The notes below the pieces were generated by a model that was given only the letters and a program-made list of their open reading frames with translations, was not told where the DNA came from and searched no databases. A DNA stretch of 34,083 bases from Vallitalea maricola (GTDB lineage: Bacteria; Bacillota; Clostridia; Lachnospirales; Vallitaleaceae): contig NZ_BTPU01000038.1 of the NCBI RefSeq assembly GCF_036985595.1, positions 1 through 34,083 on the forward strand, written 5' to 3'. Each line of letters begins with the position of its first letter. Position 1 is the stretch's first letter. Shown piece after piece: positions 22,987-31,318 of the stretch. The position numbers were made by a program, and so were the translations under genes.

Positions 22987-24363
22987 ATGGTTATGATAAG
23001 TCTCAGTAAAAGAATAATGAAAAATTCTATAATAATATCATTGGTTACAGTAATAGTAATTATCATATTGTCTAATATAGGAATAAAATATTATTTTACT
23101 GATTACCTGATAGAGCAAAACAAAGTTGATAATGAAGAAATAATAACCTATGTTAATACAAGTATTGAGAATGATGGCATTATTGATAATAGAGAGCTTT
23201 CGTATCTCAAACAGCAAGCACATTTTAAGAATGTGGAGATTGTTTTGCAAGATATAGATAAGGAAATTATATTTGTCAGCAGTATGGGTATGGGTAAAGG
23301 CATGGGAATGGGTAACTCTATGCATAAAGAGCCTTTTAAGGAAGACTATACTTATTTAGAAAAAAAATTGACTTATGAAGGTCAAACAATCGGATATCTC
23401 AGTATAGGACATTATAAAAACATTATCACTGCAAAAGAAGATAATGATTTCATATATACAATAAATATATTATATGTAATCTCATTTTTTATAGCTGTAT
23501 TACTTGCTATTTTTTTAAGCTTATTACTTGTAAGAAGACTTACACGTCCTATTATTGAGATAAAGGATAGCACCCATAATATATCAAAAGGTAATTATGA
23601 ACGTGTAAAATCAATAAATACTGATACAAAAGAATTAAACGAATTGGCAACTTCTATTGAAGAATTAGCAAGGCAGCTCAGTGAACAAGAACAACTAAGG
23701 AAAAGACTAAGTAACGATATTTCCCATGAACTTAGAAGTCCCCTGGCAGTACTTAGGAGTCAAATAGAAGCATTGATGGATGGAGTTCTAGAGCCATCAC
23801 CAGAGAGACTTGCCAAATTGAATGATGAGATTGTGAGAATGACCAAACTAATTAACGACTTAAATGAATTAGTGATAGTTGAGAGTGAGCACCTAAGACT
23901 TAATACTAGTAAGGTAAATGTTGAAAATGAGCTGTCAACTATAATTGAAGGATTTATACCACTTATGGATAGTAAAGACATCAAGCTTATAGGTCAATTA
24001 GAAAAAGATATATTTATTAATGGAGATAGAGATAGATTGAAACAGATATTCGTTAATCTACTAACCAATGCTTATAAATATACTAATAGGGGAGGCAGTG
24101 TAAAAGTTACATTGACAAAAAACACAGATGAAGCCATAATTAGATTTATTGATTCTGGTATAGGGATTAAAAAAGAAGATTTAACTTATGTATTTCAACG
24201 ATTCTATAGAGGTGATGAATCAAGGAGTAGGAAGACAGGCGGTGCTGGTATAGGATTATCCATAGTTAAGGAACTAGTGAAAGCACATGAAGGTATAATA
24301 ACAGTTGACAGTGAACTTGGAAAAGGATCTATATTTACTATAAAATTCAAGTTAGCCACTTAA
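22987..24363 (+). CDS. Sensor histidine kinase 1 (BaeS-like) with Met-rich sensor loop
   Basis: A 458-residue kinase with TM1 at about 14-33, an outer sensor region at 34-157, TM2 at 158-182 and a HAMP domain (183-235). The phosphoacceptor is His247 in SHELRSPLAVLRSQIEALMDG, and the ATPase domain has an N box (NLLTNAYKYT), DSGIGI and GGAGIGLSIVKELV. The sensor contains a run with Met100, 102, 106, 108, 112 and His113 separated by Gly, Ser, Lys and Asn (MGMGKGMGMGNSMH), which resembles soft-metal ligands. The start chosen is ATG 22987, four bases after GGTG; ATG 22993 is equally possible. A longer ORF begins at 22936 inside the regulator gene and is unlikely. It pairs with the regulator upstream; the NRPS follows after 33 bases. 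Confidence 0.92.
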   Translation: MVMISLSKRIMKNSIIISLVTVIVIIILSNIGIKYYFTDYLIEQNKVDNEEIITYVNTSIENDGIIDNRELSYLKQQAHFKNVEIVLQDIDKEIIFVSSMGMGKGMGMGNSMHKEPFKEDYTYLEKKLTYEGQTIGYLSIGHYKNIITAKEDNDFIYTINILYVISFFIAVLLAIFLSLLLVRRLTRPIIEIKDSTHNISKGNYERVKSINTDTKELNELATSIEELARQLSEQEQLRKRLSNDISHELRSPLAVLRSQIEALMDGVLEPSPERLAKLNDEIVRMTKLINDLNELVIVESEHLRLNTSKVNVENELSTIIEGFIPLMDSKDIKLIGQLEKDIFINGDRDRLKQIFVNLLTNAYKYTNRGGSVKVTLTKNTDEAIIRFIDSGIGIKKEDLTYVFQRFYRGDESRSRKTGGAGIGLSIVKELVKAHEGIITVDSELGKGSIFTIKFKLAT

Positions 24364-24396
24364 AATAATCTTAAGTAATGGGGGAAGAGTATAGAT

Positions 24397-27300
24397 ATGT
24401 ATCCATTATCAAAAGGGAAAAAAGCTATGTGGGATATAGAAAAAATATATAAATCCTATATTCCAAGTTTAATAATTGGGGAAATGATTTTCAAAGATAA
24501 TAATATATCCATTGATAAACTGGATAGGGCTATTAATAGGCTAATTGAGTTAAATGATATCATAAGAACATCAATAATAGATGATAACAAAGAGACTATA
24601 GAACCTTTTTATTATAATAAGGTTAATATAATAGATTTAGTTAGGAAAACAAATGATGAATCAGATAAGATAATAAAGAATTATACACAAGAAAAATTAG
24701 AAAAGAATAAGCTGTATTCCTTTAGGATTGTTCTATATAACAATGGTAAAACTGGTATTATTATAAAGCTTCACCATATTATATCAGATGCTTGGACTAT
24801 GGTACTTATAGGAAGTAGAATCAATTCTTATTATAGAAATGATAAAATAACTACCCAGGATAAGGGAATTTCTTATATAGAATATTTAACTAGAGATAAT
24901 AAATACCTAAGTTCGGATAGATATTTACAAGACCAAAATTATTGGAAAGGTAAATTAAGTGATTTTAATGATTCTGCCATAAAATTATATAATAACAGTA
25001 TTAGTACGGTTGAAGATATAAAAGCCAGACGAAAAAGAATTAAGATTAATGAAGAACAGATAAAACAATACTGTCAGAATAACTCTACAAGTTTGTATTC
25101 ATTTTATGCTGCTGTTCTAGCCATTTATTTGGCAAGAATGAATCATAAGGATAAAGTAATAATTGGTACACCAGTATTAGGCAGAAAAGGCAGAGAAAAA
25201 TTTTCACTAGGTTACTATGTCAATATGGTTCCACTAAAAATCAATATTAACATGGAGTGGACTTTCTATGAATTGTTAAATGAAGTCAAAAAAGAGATTT
25301 TCAATACATTCAAACATTCAAAATATCCTTATATAAAGATACGTGAAGCCTTTACAGCTGAATTCGGAACCAACAAGAAAATATTTGATACTGTATTATC
25401 TTATCAAAATGCCAAAAATGTCGATTATAAGGATTACAATACTAATTGGATATTCAATCAATGTGCCATGGATGGATTAGAAATAAATATCAGCAATAGA
25501 GATTGTGAACCTAGCATTACATACGAAATAGACTATCAAATCAATAAATACACAGATAACAATATTGACCAGATTCTTTCTCATATGCATATTCTTATTA
25601 AAGATATTCTAGCTAATAAAAGAAAAAAACTGAAAGAACTTGATATACTACCTGTTGAAGAAAAAAACATCATACTTAATGAATTCAATGATACAGAGAC
25701 AATTTATGATGATACAAAAGTACTCCATGAGTTGTTTTACGAACAGGTAACAAAAACACCTAATAAGATTGCCATAATGTATAAAGATGAATCCATGACC
25801 TATAAAGTGCTTAATGAAAAATCCAATTCATTAGCAAGAGTTTTACAGAATGAAGGAGTCAGAAGAAATACAATAGTTGGAATTATTGCAGAGCCATCCA
25901 TTGAAATGATTATAGGCATTCTTGCAATTTTAAAAGCTGGTGGAACCTATCTCCCACTAAATATTAATCAGCCAACAGATAGAATAATAGATATAATTAA
26001 AAATTGTAATTTAAATAAAATAATAGTTCATACAAAAAAAGAAATAGCTAATATATTAAATTTTGTACAACTGGCTATTCCAATAACAGGACAGCTTAAT
26101 AATTCAACTAATAATATAGAGAACGTTAATGAAGTAGATGACTTAGCTTATATATTACATACATCTGGTTCAACAGGTAAACCAAAAGGAATTATGACGA
26201 CCCATAAAAATGTTGTGGGTTATGTAAATACATTACTAAAAGAAATTAATATGGAAGGTAAGATTGTGCTTCAACAATCATCTTATACATTTGATCTATT
26301 TACAGAAGAGGTTTTTCCAACATTATTTTCAGGTGGGACATTAGTGATTGTGGAACGAGAAACAGTTACTAACATTGAAAGGTTAATAAGTGTAATAAGG
26401 GATTATAAAGTACAAATTATCAGTAGTGTTCCGTCAGTAGTAGATATGCTCAATAAACATATGATTATTACTGAATCCCTTGAAATCATTATTAGTGGGG
26501 GAGATGTACTTAAAAATAATCATGTTGATAATCTGATAAAAAAAGATATTAATATATATAATTCCTATGGACCTACCGAAACAACAGTATGTGCTACCTA
26601 TAACAAGTGTAATGAGGGCAATGTTTCATTAATCGGTTCACCCATAGGTAATTATAAAGTTTATATCATGGATAGATATGAAAATCTAATGCCCATAGGA
26701 TATGAAGGAGAAATAGTAATTGGTGGTATAGGTGTTTCTAAAGGTTATTATAATGATAGTAGTCTTACAAAAAAGAAATTCATAAAATCACCATTCAATG
26801 AAAGTGAAATTCTATATAAATCAGGTGATAAAGGAAGATACCTATTAGATGGCAATATAGAATATATGGGAAGACTAGACCGTCAGGTTAAAATATTAGG
26901 AAACAGGATCGAATTAGATGAAATAGAAAACAAAATCAATAAAGTAACAGGAATAGAAAACAGTGTTATGACTTGTGTAAAAATGAAAGATAAAATACAA
27001 TTGGTTTGTTACTATATTTCATCAACCATAAAAGAGAATATACTTAGAGACATACTTAAAAAATCATTACCAGCGTACATGATTCCTAATCATATTATAA
27101 GATTAGAAATATTTCCATTAACGGTAAATGGTAAAATAGATATGGAGAAATTAAATAAGTATAAAGGAGATAATAAGCTTTATGTTAAGCCGAAAACTAG
27201 TTTAGAGAAACAATTAGTATCTTTATATGAAAAAGTATTGAATATAAAAAAAGTAGGAGTGACTGATGATTTTTTTGAATTAGGCGGTGACTCTCTAAAA

Positions 27301-28545
27301 GCAATGGAGTTAATTGTAAAAGCAGATAAATTAGAAATAGGATTGGAGATAAAAGATGTCTATAATTATCCTACTATAAGAAAACTTACACAAAAAGACT
27401 CTGAATTAAATTTTCACAAATATGAAAATACAATAGATATTATCACTAAAAAGATTAACAGAAAGAAATCCGGAGATATATTAATTACAGGTGCAACAGG
27501 ATGGTTAGGCATCCATTTAGTAAATGATTTATTAAAAGAGACTAAGGATAATATATATTGCATTGTTCGAGGGAATAATCCAGAAGAAAAAATGGAAAAG
27601 GTATTTGCTTACTATTTTCCAAATATAACACATGAAGAAAAACAAAGAGTCAAAATTCTAAGAGGAGATATTACATTAGATAGATTGGGCCTCAGTGACA
27701 AAGATTATAATATCATAAAAAATAAGATTGGAATCATTATTCATGCAGCAGCTTTTGTTAAATATCATGGAAAATCAGATATCTTACGTAATATTAATGT
27801 AACAGGTACCCAGAATATCATTTACATGACAAAAATCCTGAATGCAGAACTTTATCATATATCTACCATATCTATAAGTGGTCAGTATATGATACAAAAC
27901 CATATGTTAAAAGGTAATTTTACTGAGAAAGATTTGTATATAGGACAGCATTTTTCCGAGAATGAATATATACTTAGTAAGTTTCTTGCAGAGAGTGAAA
28001 TTATAAAAGAGATAGAAAGTGGATTAGATGCTTCTATCATAAGGGTTGGCAATCTGACTCAACGTACAAGTGATGGGAAATTTCAAATAAATATGGAAGA
28101 CAATGGATTCTATGGTAGACTCAGAGAATTACTTATACTAAAAATGATACCAAAGGAATTTCTGGATCAAAAAGTTGAGATGACACCAGTTGACCAATGT
28201 AGTAATGCAATTGTAAAAATAATTAAAAGTAAACCAGAGCATACTGGAAGCTACCACGTTTTTAATCCTAATAAGGTGGATGCTATAGATATTTTACATA
28301 TCATTGAAAAAATGGGGTATAAGATATTACCAGTATCTATGGAGAATATTAGTGCTCTCATATCTCATAGCAAAGAAAACTTGAAACATTTATTAAGTAT
28401 AAGTAATAAAAATGCACCTGCCAGTGAAAATATAGCAGTTGACAATAATCTAACAACCAATTACTTAGAGAAAATAGGATTTACTTGGGGTAAGATAGAT
28501 GAGAATTATTTGAGAGCAATTATTAAGAATATAGAACTAAGATAG
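24397..28545 (+). CDS. One-module nonribosomal peptide synthetase with terminal reductase (C-A-T-R)
   Basis: A 1382-residue NRPS. The condensation domain spans about 1-430, with HHIISDAW at 126-133 (His127 and Asp131 intact, the usual Gly replaced by Ala) and GYYVNMVPL later. The adenylation domain spans about 440-925, with the P-loop-like HTSGSTGKPKG at 588-598, YGPTETT and NGK with Lys913. Pocket residues read D633, L634, E637, S676, I699, G701, S723, V731, C732, K913. I recall the bacitracin lysine code as DAESIGSVCK, so lysine is predicted. The carrier domain has Ser966 in LGGDSLKAME. The reductase domain (from about 1025) has TGATGWLG (1031-1038), the STISISG strand and Tyr1191/Lys1195. 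The product should be released reductively as an aldehyde or alcohol, with the first condensation domain adding an acyl group or a partner amino acid. No phosphopantetheinyl transferase or tailoring enzyme is nearby. Confidence 0.95.
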   Translation: MYPLSKGKKAMWDIEKIYKSYIPSLIIGEMIFKDNNISIDKLDRAINRLIELNDIIRTSIIDDNKETIEPFYYNKVNIIDLVRKTNDESDKIIKNYTQEKLEKNKLYSFRIVLYNNGKTGIIIKLHHIISDAWTMVLIGSRINSYYRNDKITTQDKGISYIEYLTRDNKYLSSDRYLQDQNYWKGKLSDFNDSAIKLYNNSISTVEDIKARRKRIKINEEQIKQYCQNNSTSLYSFYAAVLAIYLARMNHKDKVIIGTPVLGRKGREKFSLGYYVNMVPLKININMEWTFYELLNEVKKEIFNTFKHSKYPYIKIREAFTAEFGTNKKIFDTVLSYQNAKNVDYKDYNTNWIFNQCAMDGLEINISNRDCEPSITYEIDYQINKYTDNNIDQILSHMHILIKDILANKRKKLKELDILPVEEKNIILNEFNDTETIYDDTKVLHELFYEQVTKTPNKIAIMYKDESMTYKVLNEKSNSLARVLQNEGVRRNTIVGIIAEPSIEMIIGILAILKAGGTYLPLNINQPTDRIIDIIKNCNLNKIIVHTKKEIANILNFVQLAIPITGQLNNSTNNIENVNEVDDLAYILHTSGSTGKPKGIMTTHKNVVGYVNTLLKEINMEGKIVLQQSSYTFDLFTEEVFPTLFSGGTLVIVERETVTNIERLISVIRDYKVQIISSVPSVVDMLNKHMIITESLEIIISGGDVLKNNHVDNLIKKDINIYNSYGPTETTVCATYNKCNEGNVSLIGSPIGNYKVYIMDRYENLMPIGYEGEIVIGGIGVSKGYYNDSSLTKKKFIKSPFNESEILYKSGDKGRYLLDGNIEYMGRLDRQVKILGNRIELDEIENKINKVTGIENSVMTCVKMKDKIQLVCYYISSTIKENILRDILKKSLPAYMIPNHIIRLEIFPLTVNGKIDMEKLNKYKGDNKLYVKPKTSLEKQLVSLYEKVLNIKKVGVTDDFFELGGDSLKAMELIVKADKLEIGLEIKDVYNYPTIRKLTQKDSELNFHKYENTIDIITKKINRKKSGDILITGATGWLGIHLVNDLLKETKDNIYCIVRGNNPEEKMEKVFAYYFPNITHEEKQRVKILRGDITLDRLGLSDKDYNIIKNKIGIIIHAAAFVKYHGKSDILRNINVTGTQNIIYMTKILNAELYHISTISISGQYMIQNHMLKGNFTEKDLYIGQHFSENEYILSKFLAESEIIKEIESGLDASIIRVGNLTQRTSDGKFQINMEDNGFYGRLRELLILKMIPKEFLDQKVEMTPVDQCSNAIVKIIKSKPEHTGSYHVFNPNKVDAIDILHIIEKMGYKILPVSMENISALISHSKENLKHLLSISNKNAPASENIAVDNNLTTNYLEKIGFTWGKIDENYLRAIIKNIELR

Positions 28546-28575
28546 TTTGTAGTCAATACAGAAAGAGTGATAACA

Positions 28576-29271
28576 GTGAGACAAATTCTATTATTGGAAG
28601 ATGACGAAAGTTTAAATAGAGGTATTAGTTTTAAGTTGAAAAAAGAAGGTTATGAAGTATTATCTTCATATAGTATCAGAGAAGGTAAGAGACTATTTTC
28701 TAATAACAATATTGATTTAGTAATATGTGATATCAATCTGGAAGATGGAAGTGGTCTGGATTTTTGCAGAGAAATACGAGAGATAAGCAATGTAAGATTT
28801 GTTTTTTTGACAGCACTTGATGAAGAAATAGATATAGTAATGGGATATGAAGCAGGTGCAGATGATTATATTACAAAACCATTTAGTTTAGCTGTACTTA
28901 TGTCTAAAGTCAATGCTATTTTTAAACGGCTAGAAGGGGGCGTAAGTGATAAGTTAGAATCAGGTAATGTATGTTTCATTAAAAATGAAATGAAAGTAAT
29001 AGTTAATGGAGATGAAAAGGTACTTAGTAAAAATGAACTGAAATTGTTGAATATACTTATGGAACATCCTAAACAGATTTTATCAAAAAAACAATTATTA
29101 GAATGTCTATGGGATATTGATGGTGACTATGTAGACGAAAACACTGTGGCTGTCAATATAAGACGACTAAGAGAAAAGATAGAACTAACACCATCAAAGC
29201 CAGCATACATAAAAAATGTAAGGGGTATTGGATATCTGTGGAATATGGAGTGTAGAAAAAATGATAGATAA
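28576..29271 (+). CDS. OmpR-family response regulator 2
   Basis: A 231-residue regulator with receiver residues Asp9/Asp10, phosphoacceptor Asp52 in VICDINLEDGSG, Thr79 and Lys101, and a winged-helix domain at about 130-225 (SKNELKLLNILMEHP; VAVNIRRLREKIE). The start is GTG 28576, giving MRQILLLEDDESLN. The in-frame GTG at 28567 leaves no room for its ribosome binding site, while AGAGTGAT upstream of 28576 can serve. It lies 30 bases after the NRPS and overlaps the second kinase by 11 bases. The ATGAAAG repeats before the ABC operon are its likely target. Confidence 0.94.
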   Translation: MRQILLLEDDESLNRGISFKLKKEGYEVLSSYSIREGKRLFSNNNIDLVICDINLEDGSGLDFCREIREISNVRFVFLTALDEEIDIVMGYEAGADDYITKPFSLAVLMSKVNAIFKRLEGGVSDKLESGNVCFIKNEMKVIVNGDEKVLSKNELKLLNILMEHPKQILSKKQLLECLWDIDGDYVDENTVAVNIRRLREKIELTPSKPAYIKNVRGIGYLWNMECRKNDR

Positions 29272-30520
29272 GTATAATAGTAAAACCAATAACTATTTAG
29301 TGTTTGGTAGTGTTATCCTAGTATGTATTATAGTCATGTTATTGACTACTCTAAAGGAATTTGGTGAAATTGATAGTATAAGGAGCAATCAGTTGGAAGA
29401 ACTTTATCAAATAGCAGGTTCTGCTTCTGATAATGATACATATTATGCAATAACGGATGTCCTAAAAGGCAAAAAAGACGAGGATTCAATTGAATTAGGA
29501 AGACAATTGCTGTCAGAACAAGGTTTTACAAATTCTTATGTCAATAATTATGTGACAATAGGTCACGATACCAAGAATAATATTCTTATATTTAACATTG
29601 TCATAGTTTTTGTTTTTATTATAGGAATTTTTATAATAGTTTTATATACTAAAATTAATCATAAAAGAGAATTAAACAGTATACTTGAAGTTCTAAAAAG
29701 ATTTACCAAAGGAGATTATAACTATCTGGCACCAATTACAGACGAATCAATTGGGAGCAAGATAAAATATAATTTAGAATCTCTAGGCAAGACGATAACT
29801 ATAACGAATACAAGACTGCAAGAAGAAAAAGAAGGCACTAAAGCATTAGTTACTGATATATCTCATCAATTAAAGACTCCATTAGCATCACTGAAAATGT
29901 ATTATTCCCTCATGGTAGAGGATGACTTAGATCAGAAAGAAAGACAGGAATTCATAGAAAGAAGTAAAGAACAGATAAATAGGTTAGAGGGATTAGTGGC
30001 AGCTTTAGTGAATATATCCAGACTTGAAACAGGGTTGATAAACATTAAAACTAGGATGAATGATATCAAGGAAACCATTATACAAGCTGTAAATAGTGTT
30101 TATATGAAAGCAGAAGAAAAAGAGATAGAGATAGACTTACATAAAATTCAGTCAGTAGTATTACCCTATGATGATAAATGGACAAAAGAAGCCATTTCCA
30201 ATGTTATAGATAATGCAATAAAATATAGTGATAGAAATAGTACCATTACCATTCGAACCCAAAAATTACATAACTATCTAAGAATTGAGATCGAAGATGA
30301 AGGTATTGGAGTTAATGAAAAAGAATATACCGATATATTCAAGAGGTTCTATCGGGGTAAATGTGATATAGTCAAAAAACAAGAAGGTTCAGGAGTTGGA
30401 CTATATCTAACGAGAAAAATATTAGAAGATCAGGGTGGTAATATAAAAGCGATTTCAAAATCTTCCATAGGAGTTAATAATAGAGGAAGTATTTTTGTTT
30501 TACAATTATTGTTGGAGTAG
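29261..30520 (+). CDS. Sensor histidine kinase 2
   Basis: A 419-residue kinase with TM1 at about 11-31, an outer domain of about 75 residues, TM2 at 107-130, a HAMP-like linker and His202 in SHQLKTPLASLKMYYSLM. The ATPase domain has VIDNAIKYS, DEGIGVNEKEY and GSGVGLYLTRKIL. The sensor is larger than the very short loops of Bce-type kinases that rely on the transporter, so it may sense on its own. The start is ATG 29261 with GGAG ten bases upstream; an ORF extending to TTG 29228 lies within the regulator gene. It ends just before a terminator, and the ABC transporter operon follows. Confidence 0.92.
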   Translation: MIDKYNSKTNNYLVFGSVILVCIIVMLLTTLKEFGEIDSIRSNQLEELYQIAGSASDNDTYYAITDVLKGKKDEDSIELGRQLLSEQGFTNSYVNNYVTIGHDTKNNILIFNIVIVFVFIIGIFIIVLYTKINHKRELNSILEVLKRFTKGDYNYLAPITDESIGSKIKYNLESLGKTITITNTRLQEEKEGTKALVTDISHQLKTPLASLKMYYSLMVEDDLDQKERQEFIERSKEQINRLEGLVAALVNISRLETGLINIKTRMNDIKETIIQAVNSVYMKAEEKEIEIDLHKIQSVVLPYDDKWTKEAISNVIDNAIKYSDRNSTITIRTQKLHNYLRIEIEDEGIGVNEKEYTDIFKRFYRGKCDIVKKQEGSGVGLYLTRKILEDQGGNIKAISKSSIGVNNRGSIFVLQLLLE

Positions 30521-30526
30521 TTTATC

Positions 30527-30552
30527 AGTCTTACAATTCTGTAAGACTTTTT
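30527..30552 (+). terminator. Terminator after kinase 2
   Basis: AGTCTTACA-ATTC-TGTAAGACT is a perfect nine-pair stem followed by TTTT. It separates the NRPS/two-component string from the transporter operon. Confidence 0.9.
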
Positions 30553-30560
30553 GCTTGTTA

Positions 30561-30610
30561 ATGAAAGTAAAATGAAAGATTGAACCTTTATGATAATAAA
30601 GTAATGAAAG
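30561..30610 (+). promoter_or_regulatory. ATGAAAG direct repeats and promoter of the ABC operon
   Basis: ATGAAAG occurs at 30561-30567 and 30572-30578, exactly 11 bases apart, and again at 30604-30610, three turns further. TATGAT (30589-30594) lies ten bases after the second copy, in the -10 position of PhoB/OmpR-activated promoters, and no -35 hexamer is seen. Regulation by response regulator 2 is the simplest reading. Confidence 0.6.
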
Positions 30611-30649
30611 AGTTGATTGACAATTGATTATCTTAAGGAGGCAATAATA

Positions 30650-31318
30650 ATGGATGTTATTCTAGAAACTAAGAATCTATGTAAATATTATGGAAAAGGT
30701 GAAAATCAGGTAAAAGCAATTGATAATACAAGTATGCAGATTAATAGAGGTGAATTCATTGCAATAGTTGGTAAGTCAGGGTCTGGAAAAAGTACTCTTC
30801 TTAATATGTTAGGGGGATTAGATAAACCTACAAGAGGTTCTGTTTTTATAGGAGATAAAGAAATATTCACATTAAAAGAAAAAGAACTAGCAGTTTTTAG
30901 AAGGAGAAAAATTGGTTTCATCTTTCAAGCTTATAACTTGATATCCTCCTTAAATGTATGGGAAAACATTGTTCTTCCTATAGGATTGGATGAAAGCCAA
31001 GTAGATACAAGATTTGTTGGTGATATCGTTAGGACTCTAGGAATAAAAGATAAAATTAAAAACCTTCCCAATACTTTATCAGGAGGGCAGCAACAACGTG
31101 TAGCAATAGCTAGAGCATTAGCTTCCAAGCCAGATATAATATTGGCCGATGAGCCCACTGGAAATCTGGATTCAAAGACTGGTGATGAGGTAATATCGCT
31201 ACTCAAAATGTCAGCAAAAAAATACGGTCAGACTTTAGTTATGATTACTCATGATGCTGAGATTGCACAGATGGCAGAACGAATAATAGTTATTGAAGAT
31301 GGCAAGGTGGTGAGATAG
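30650..31318 (+). CDS. ABC transporter ATPase (MacB/LolD type)
   Basis: A 222-residue ATPase with Walker A GKSGSGKST at 41-49, the signature LSGGQQQRVAIARAL, Walker B IILADEPTGNLDS and a switch histidine in MITHD. This set is typical of MacB/LolD/BceA ATPases that work with FtsX-type permeases. The start is ATG 30650, eight bases after AAGGAGG (30635-30641); the longer ORF starts at a TTG within the promoter. Its stop codon touches the ATG of the permease, so the two are coupled. It is likely to power export or removal of a peptide-like compound. Confidence 0.95.
   Translation: MDVILETKNLCKYYGKGENQVKAIDNTSMQINRGEFIAIVGKSGSGKSTLLNMLGGLDKPTRGSVFIGDKEIFTLKEKELAVFRRRKIGFIFQAYNLISSLNVWENIVLPIGLDESQVDTRFVGDIVRTLGIKDKIKNLPNTLSGGQQQRVAIARALASKPDIILADEPTGNLDSKTGDEVISLLKMSAKKYGQTLVMITHDAEIAQMAERIIVIEDGKVVR

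Noticed and set aside
23038..23325. Minus-strand ORF opposite kinase 1 with a His/Thr-rich start
   Set aside because: It is the shadow of the Met/Gly-rich sensor segment, with no ribosome binding site.
25700..27160. Ornithine or phenylalanine specificity of the adenylation domain
   Set aside because: The pocket has E-S-I-G-S-V-C, closer to the lysine code; the remembered ornithine code (DVGEIGSVDK) and phenylalanine code (DAWTIAAVCK) differ at several positions.
29228..29260. Longer N-terminus for kinase 2 from a TTG
   Set aside because: It overlaps regulator coding sequence and lacks a ribosome binding site; ATG 29261 is supported by GGAG.
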